NCBI GenBank assembly: GCA_036897625.1
Contig: JAYMTA010000601.1
Location: 1 to 26,205 of the forward strand
From: Pelargonium cotyledonis
Lineage: Eukaryota > Streptophyta > Magnoliopsida > Geraniales > Geraniaceae
Direction of reading: 5' to 3'
DNA length: 26,205 bases
The translations under genes were made by a program, and so were the position numbers. Of this stretch, positions 21,749 through 26,205 are shown one piece after another (position 1 is the stretch's first letter; each line of letters begins with the position of its first letter). The notes under the pieces were generated by a model. It had not been told where the DNA came from. It ran no database searches and was given only the letters and a program-made list of their open reading frames with translations.

Positions 21749-24700
21749 ATGGCTACTAAACCACTTACTACTGAGTCAATTGCTCTTACAGAAAAGAAGA
21801 TGGATATGGCACTAGGTGAGATGGACAGCAATAATTATTTTAAGCAAATCTTATTTTTGTAGTTTTTTTAATACTCATGAATATTGCTTTGTTTATTTGT
21901 ATGTAGATGACATCATCAAATTGTCTAAAACTGCTGGAACTAAACCAAAGAGTAGGCAAAGGGCTCCGGTAAAAAACTTGTCTTTCGTAATGGATTTATC
22001 TAATTGATATTTCACATTGCTTCTGGTTAATTTAACTTTTGGCTAATGTGAGACACATTATATTTCCTGCAGATAAAAAATAAAAAAATTGTTAACAATC
22101 AAGCTCAAGATAAGGCTATGAAAGTACGACGGTATATGGATTCAAGATCCTCTCTTAGACAGGTATAATAACATAGCATTGGTTTAGTTTTCTACACTTA
22201 TAGGATAATGCAATATGCATATGTATATTGACTGTGCTTTTGTTTTGTTTTCTTTGTGTGTTGCCATTTGGTTCTCAGGGTGTTCTAGCTCAGAGAAGGT
22301 CAAGCTTCCAAGGAAACCAATTTCCTTTGGCAACTGAGGTTGCACGAAAAGCTGCTGCTGCTCCTCTTAACAATAAGGCTTTCGGCCATAACAGGGTAGC
22401 TAATTGGAATAAACAAAGGTACTTAGCACACTGACGATATCATATAATCTCTCGTATAAGAAACTAAATATTTAGTTCAGCTCATTATTGGAGTTTAATA
22501 ATCTTGGGATCGACAATGGTAGTAGTAGGGGTAATGTTAGCGCAATTAATTGAATTTATCTCTGATTGTGGGTCTATTGCAGGTAAATTATGGTCCTTCA
22601 CTGTTGATGACCACCTCTTCCATGTGCCTCTGGTTAATGTGTAGCAAGTAGCACATATGTGTGGTTGTGTTTCAAGCTATCCAGTGGGGAGTGTTTTCAA
22701 GCATTGACTGTTTGTTATGCCATCCGATTTGAATGCCTGCATTATTAAACCTTCATATTTGTGGTTTGCGAAGTTCATCAATTTGGTTGAGCAGTGCATA
22801 GTAATCATATTATTAGGGCCCTTGTCTTGGAAGTGGTGATATCTCGTTTTCTTTCCTGAAGTGATGAATTGGTGCTGGTTAACCAAAAATAATAAGTTTG
22901 ATCTATGGGAGAATGTAGTATTAAATGTCATTCAGGGAGAGCACTCACGTATTGCACTGGGAAAATATGTTGTATATTAAATGGCTCATTGTTTGATAGG
23001 ATAGCATTCTCTACCTTGCCTCTGGCTACTTACTGAGAAGTGATTACCTTAATGGACACGGGCAATGACTATGCAAGTTTCTTGGTTATTTGCTTTTGGT
23101 ATTTAAAAGGTCAAAATGATGGTATATCCCCGTTTATGCCTTGTGGTATTCCAGTCCATGCTCCATGATGAGATGTGCTGATTTTTTCTGAGCTGTCAGA
23201 TTGTCCGAGACATGATAGGTTTCGCTTTGCTTTTATCTTTTCACGGATAGGGCTACTTTGTGTTAGCAAGGTTAACGGAAGGATAATGCTGCAGAAACCA
23301 TGTGTTTCATCTGTATAATAGTGTTAAATCAATCAGGAGGCGTCTGGGTTCAGGGATTTCCAGTTTTTCTAGATCCTGCAGCTTCGTTTTGCCTCTAGTT
23401 TTTCTTATTGGCAGCACGGGTGGTTGGGTTCTAAACTGGTAGCATGGAGTGGAATGGAAGAGTATTTTATGCTGAACTATATAGCTTTTGGCCTACAACA
23501 TAGCACCAATTTGTTCTGAGCCTTTGCCGTAAATTTTGTCAGAATAGGGACATAGGGTTCAGCTTGTGAAGTTCCTTGGTCATTTGAGGCAGCATTGGCA
23601 AGATAGTTTAATGCTTACACCATTTTACACATGATGGGGAATTTTATGCCCATAACTCTGCAGAACTTGCTGTGGGTAAGACGGTTAACTTTCTGCTCAA
23701 AACTGGGTTTGGAAGTTTGCATAGGAAGTTGCCTTCTAACGGACTGCATGGAGAATAAGCCCTTGTGGTTTTTTGCCAGTTGTTGCGGCTACAAGGATGT
23801 TTTCTGTGTGTTGCGTCCAGGTGGAGAAAAGTCTGTCTAATTTACAAGTAGATCATGGTTCTGTGACTGGGAAGAGCTTTGACATCAAGGGAAATTGTAC
23901 TATAGTGAGCTGAATTCCAATTTTCTTTGTTGTACCGAAATGGTTTGTCATCACTTTCTGTTTGTTGGATGTAATACATATAGAATCTATGATGGTAAGA
24001 CTCATCAAGTTTCAATCTAGTAAGCTTATGAAGCATGCCAGTTTCTGCATCTAATCGGTGTTTGTGCTTTTTGGCATACTGTAACAAACTAGTTCCTCAT
24101 GTTGGACTAAGCTCATGGTAAGTGCACATCTGTTTCAGTTAAGTAATCACATTCCTTATTTCTGGGTGCAGGGTTGGTGCCCCAGTGGCAGTCCACAGGA
24201 GGCCTGCAAATAGAGGTTTTGCTTCAAAGGTACATTTTTTATTGTTTCATTGCTGTATTTCTTCCGCATTGTTTGAAACACACTTTAGAGCCAAAAAATC
24301 ATTGAGAAAAGGCACTTTGATTGAAGCACAAATAGAGGCCAAGCAAAGCAGTGTTAAACTAGTATATTATTTTTTATTAATTTGGGCGCCACACTTCCTT
24401 TGAAACACTGGTTTTCTGATCATACAATATAGTGTTGAAGCCACATTATGCACCTAGGCGCCTCATGCCTCCCTCCTATTGAAACACTGTTTTTCCGATA
24501 CTATAATATAGTGTCATGAAATATGTTTATAGTCTTTAGATCTGCCATGTGTGTTACAGCAAAAATAAAGAGAATAGTTTTGTAATTTGCTATTCTGTTG
24601 GGATCTCGGGGAGCCAGTATTTTGACACTGGTATGTAACATGATCTGTGCAGCCGTCACGGAACCCTCCACAGCAGCAGAAGCAGCAACAGCAAGGGAAT

Positions 24701-24859
24701 GGAGTGTCTAAGCAGAGGCCCCAGACTCTCGACTCACTGTTTGCGAACATGAAGGAGCAGAGGATGAGAGTCATTTCGCGCCAGAACAATGTTGCGCCCC
24801 GAAATGGGGGTGGCCCGCACAGGCTTCCATGGGGAAGAGGAGGGCGATTTGGCAATTAA
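21749..24859 (+). CDS. UIEF: UAP56-interacting mRNA export factor, UIEF type (6 coding exons)
   Basis: Exons: 21749-21815, 21907-21968, 22073-22162, 22279-22418, 24172-24229, 24653-24859; 624 nt, 207 aa. The N-terminus carries a UAP56-binding motif, MDMALDDIIKLSK at residues 18-30, close to the LDDIIK motif of ALY export factors. A second, C-terminal motif, LDSLFANMKEQRMRV, is at residues 165-179. Between them are basic segments (KSRQRAP, KVRRYMDSRSS) and a Gln-rich run in the last exon, and the end is Arg/Gly-rich (WGRGGRFGN). In Arabidopsis, UIEF1 and UIEF2 bind the helicase UAP56 and help export spliced mRNA from the nucleus; this assignment rests on remembered family features. The first intron splits the N-terminal motif codon after LD. 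Intron 4 is unusually long (1753 bp); failure to splice it would end the protein at 22434 and drop the second UAP56 motif. Confidence 0.85.
22419..24171 (+). other. Long intron 4 of the UIEF gene
   Basis: This 1753-bp stretch runs between donor AG|GTACTT and acceptor GTGCAG. Reading frames are short and scattered on both strands; frames at 22677-22931 (minus), 23631-23840 (plus) and 23842-24087 (minus) show no family features. I see no clear inserted element. Its T/G-rich texture is compatible with an alternative 3' UTR. Confidence 0.5.
24387..24514 (+). repeat. Two-copy 79-bp tandem repeat in UIEF intron 5
   Basis: GAAACACTGGTTTTCTGATC at about 24402 and GAAACACTGTTTTTCCGATA at 24481 are each followed by a TA-rich run and TATAGTGT. 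Each is preceded by a related CC(A/T)CACTTCC or CCTCCCTCC stretch. Old duplication, non-coding. Confidence 0.75.
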
Positions 24860-25208
24860 ATCATGTCTCTAAGGACCCAGTGGAAGTGGGTTGATGGTTG
24901 TTACATAAGTTGTGGAGCTATATGCTCTACTTGGTCTGCCTGCTGAATCCAGCCTGATGATAGACTCAAATTCAGATTTTCATAGTGGGTTGCTGTTTTT
25001 TTTTCCGTTTATCCTTTTTAGTGATATGTACAGCAATCTCTAGTTTCCATTGCCTTTACTTGTTGACTGTACCATGGGTGCCTTTCTAGTTTCATTTGAT
25101 TTCACCACTGTTTTGTTAATGTCTTGCTGCAATTGGAAGAAGGAATTTTTGGAATTTTCAGCCATGTAATTGCATATAATTATCTCTATGTATGGTTATT
25201 GGTTGAAA
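24860..25208 (+). other. 3' UTR and downstream flank of the UIEF gene
   Basis: The sequence after the TAA is T-rich with no coding potential and probably holds the 3' UTR. A likely cleavage region is near 25150-25190 (TGTAATTGCATATAATTATC). No canonical AATAAA is seen. Confidence 0.45.
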
Positions 25209-25560
25209 GTTTTTTTTTTTCTCTCCGGTAATAGGTTCTTCTTATTCAAGTAAAAGTTACAAGAATACAAGTACAAGGCTTGACAAAGCCAAACAAGAAA
25301 CAACTGAAAAGAAATTGAAAGTGAATCATTTTTTCCAAACATCAATCATACTTGAGGACTCCTGTGAGATGACAGATTCGAGCTAGGATGAGAGCGATTG
25401 GGTCATGATGAAACCACTCGAAAGCTGATCCGAAATAGTGCTTCATTACGACATACCCAGATCATTCATGTTTCCTTCCTGCAGCACAGCGATAACGGCT
25501 ACTACATAGACGAGATGCCATAGATCTCTGCTCCAGCAGCAATCATTGAGCTCTCACAGG
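25209..25560 (-). mobile_element. Minus-strand poly(A)-tailed relic, retrocopy or LINE end
   Basis: A T tract at 25210-25220 borders a stretch that, read on the minus strand, looks like an mRNA end: TTGTACTTGTATTCTTGTAA, AATAAG, then poly(A). Upstream on the minus strand a 34-codon frame (25342-25446) ends GVLKYD and begins MKHYFGSAFEWFHHDP, with stops before it. This looks like the tail of a retroposed gene or a LINE 3' end. The family is not recognised and the far end is a guess. Confidence 0.35.
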
Positions 25561-25686
25561 TTTTTAACACACATAATTGTGATATCCAATTATCCATCAC
25601 ATTATTCAAAATTAGATACTATATGTTGGGAAAATCCATCACTTTTCCTTGATTATAATTGTTAAGAACAATAAAGCAGACGTGTT

Positions 25687-25759
25687 GGGGGTGTAGCTCA
25701 TATGGTAGAGCGCTCGCTTCGCATGCGACAGGCACGGGGTTCGATTCCCCGCACCTCCA
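25687..25759 (+). tRNA. tRNA-Ala (anticodon CGC)
   Basis: The 73 bases fold as a full cloverleaf without intron. Acceptor stem GGGGGTG pairs with CACCTCC (one G-T pair), D stem GCTC with GAGC, and T stem CGGGG with CCCCG around TTCGATT. The anticodon loop TTCGCAT gives CGC at 25720-25722, read as alanine. Discriminator base A. The anticodon stem CTCGC/GCGAC has a C-C mismatch at its outermost pair (27-43). A T run at about 25775-25779 fits a polymerase III terminator. Confidence 0.95.
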
Positions 25760-26061
25760 TCTTCTCTCTTCTCTTTTTCAAATCTAAAAGGTTTTTCACA
25801 TTATCTGACTGTTTCTGTATGCATTTGCTCTTATGGTTGCAACAACTGTGTTTCAATTGTTCAGTTGAAGTAGAAGATACCTTTAAATTGTTCTTATCTT
25901 CATCTCCATTGTAGCAATTTCTGTTCCTTCAACATTTGCTACAATGAATCATGAAGAGACCTTCTTGCTTCTATTCCTATTTTTGGCCTATCTCAACAAC
26001 CAAGGTGGCTACCAAATTTGGGAAATCCAACTACTTTATCATCAACATTTTGGGAAGAAGA
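25760..26061. other. Spacer after the tRNA
   Basis: No gene is seen. It starts with the TC-rich tRNA trailer. CATTGTAGCAA (25907-25917) and TTGCTACAATG (25936-25946) form a perfect 11-bp inverted repeat with an 18-base loop, of unknown meaning. Confidence 0.5.
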
Positions 26062-26205
26062 TTTTTTTTTTTTTTTTGGGATAAAAACAGAATGCATTAG
26101 AAACTAGGGAGGAAGAGGAGCCAAAATATCCTCCTTGATTATAGAGTTCATACAATCATGGATAACAGTACCCACAGACGGGTAAAGCAAAATAGAGTTC
26201 GAAAT
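26062..26205 (-). mobile_element. Minus-strand retroelement 3' end, cut by the window edge
   Basis: Sixteen T's (26062-26077) followed by GGGATAAAAACAGAATGCAT read on the minus strand as a sequence ending in poly(A). The stretch GGAAGAGGAGCCAAAATATC behind it has the look of plant non-LTR retroelement tails. It runs off the window, so the family cannot be settled. Confidence 0.4.

Noticed and set aside
24514..24855. Minus-strand 113-codon frame with a Cys-rich run
   Set aside because: Antisense of the CAG/CAA-rich last UIEF exon; the Cys run is the complement of the Gln run.
1..26205. CRISPR arrays, operons, phage or other prokaryotic systems
   Set aside because: No regularly spaced repeats or bacterial-style gene packing; all genes are intron-rich plant genes.

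Overview
The window is plant nuclear DNA, most likely from a eudicot. The genes have AT-rich GT-AG introns, and there is a cytosolic-type tRNA-Ala and several short MITE-like elements. The proteins are plant families: an NDPK3-type organellar nucleoside diphosphate kinase, a UIEF-type mRNA export factor and a plant PH-domain protein. I cannot name the species. All four protein-coding loci and the pseudogene lie on the + strand; I joined exons by hand from splice sites and codon phase.

Layout: (1) 84-5567, a 5-exon gene for a 1121-aa charged, disordered nuclear protein of the family databases call 'zinc finger CCCH domain-containing protein 13-like', although no zinc finger is visible. (2) 7927-10066, a 7-exon gene for a 251-aa coiled-coil plus PH-domain protein. 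(3) 11809-13954, a broken second copy of an NDPK gene that lacks the first exon and the KPDG active-site exon. (4) 15665-19027, a complete 7-exon NDPK3/NDPK4-type gene (237 aa). (5) 21749-24859, a 6-coding-exon UIEF-type gene (207 aa). (6) 25687-25759, tRNA-Ala(CGC). The spacers and introns hold two hAT-like MITEs with 8-bp target duplications, a foldback MITE with a near 9-bp duplication, a Stowaway-like element, a tRNA-derived SINE candidate, several tandem duplications and two minus-strand poly(A)-tailed retro-relics.

The most interesting part is 7.9-19.0 kb. A PH-domain gene is followed by an NDPK copy without its own targeting exon, whose first exon opens in frame without an ATG, and then by an intact NDPK gene. 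From memory, Arabidopsis has PH (At4g23895), NDPK (At4g23900) and UIEF (At4g23910) loci side by side, and At4g23895 has been annotated with both PH and NDPK signatures. The layout here therefore looks like a conserved block in which a PH-NDPK fusion has been split by a stop codon and its kinase half disabled. I see no prokaryotic-style system, CRISPR array or clearly novel enzyme; the novelty is in gene-fusion decay and element insertions.
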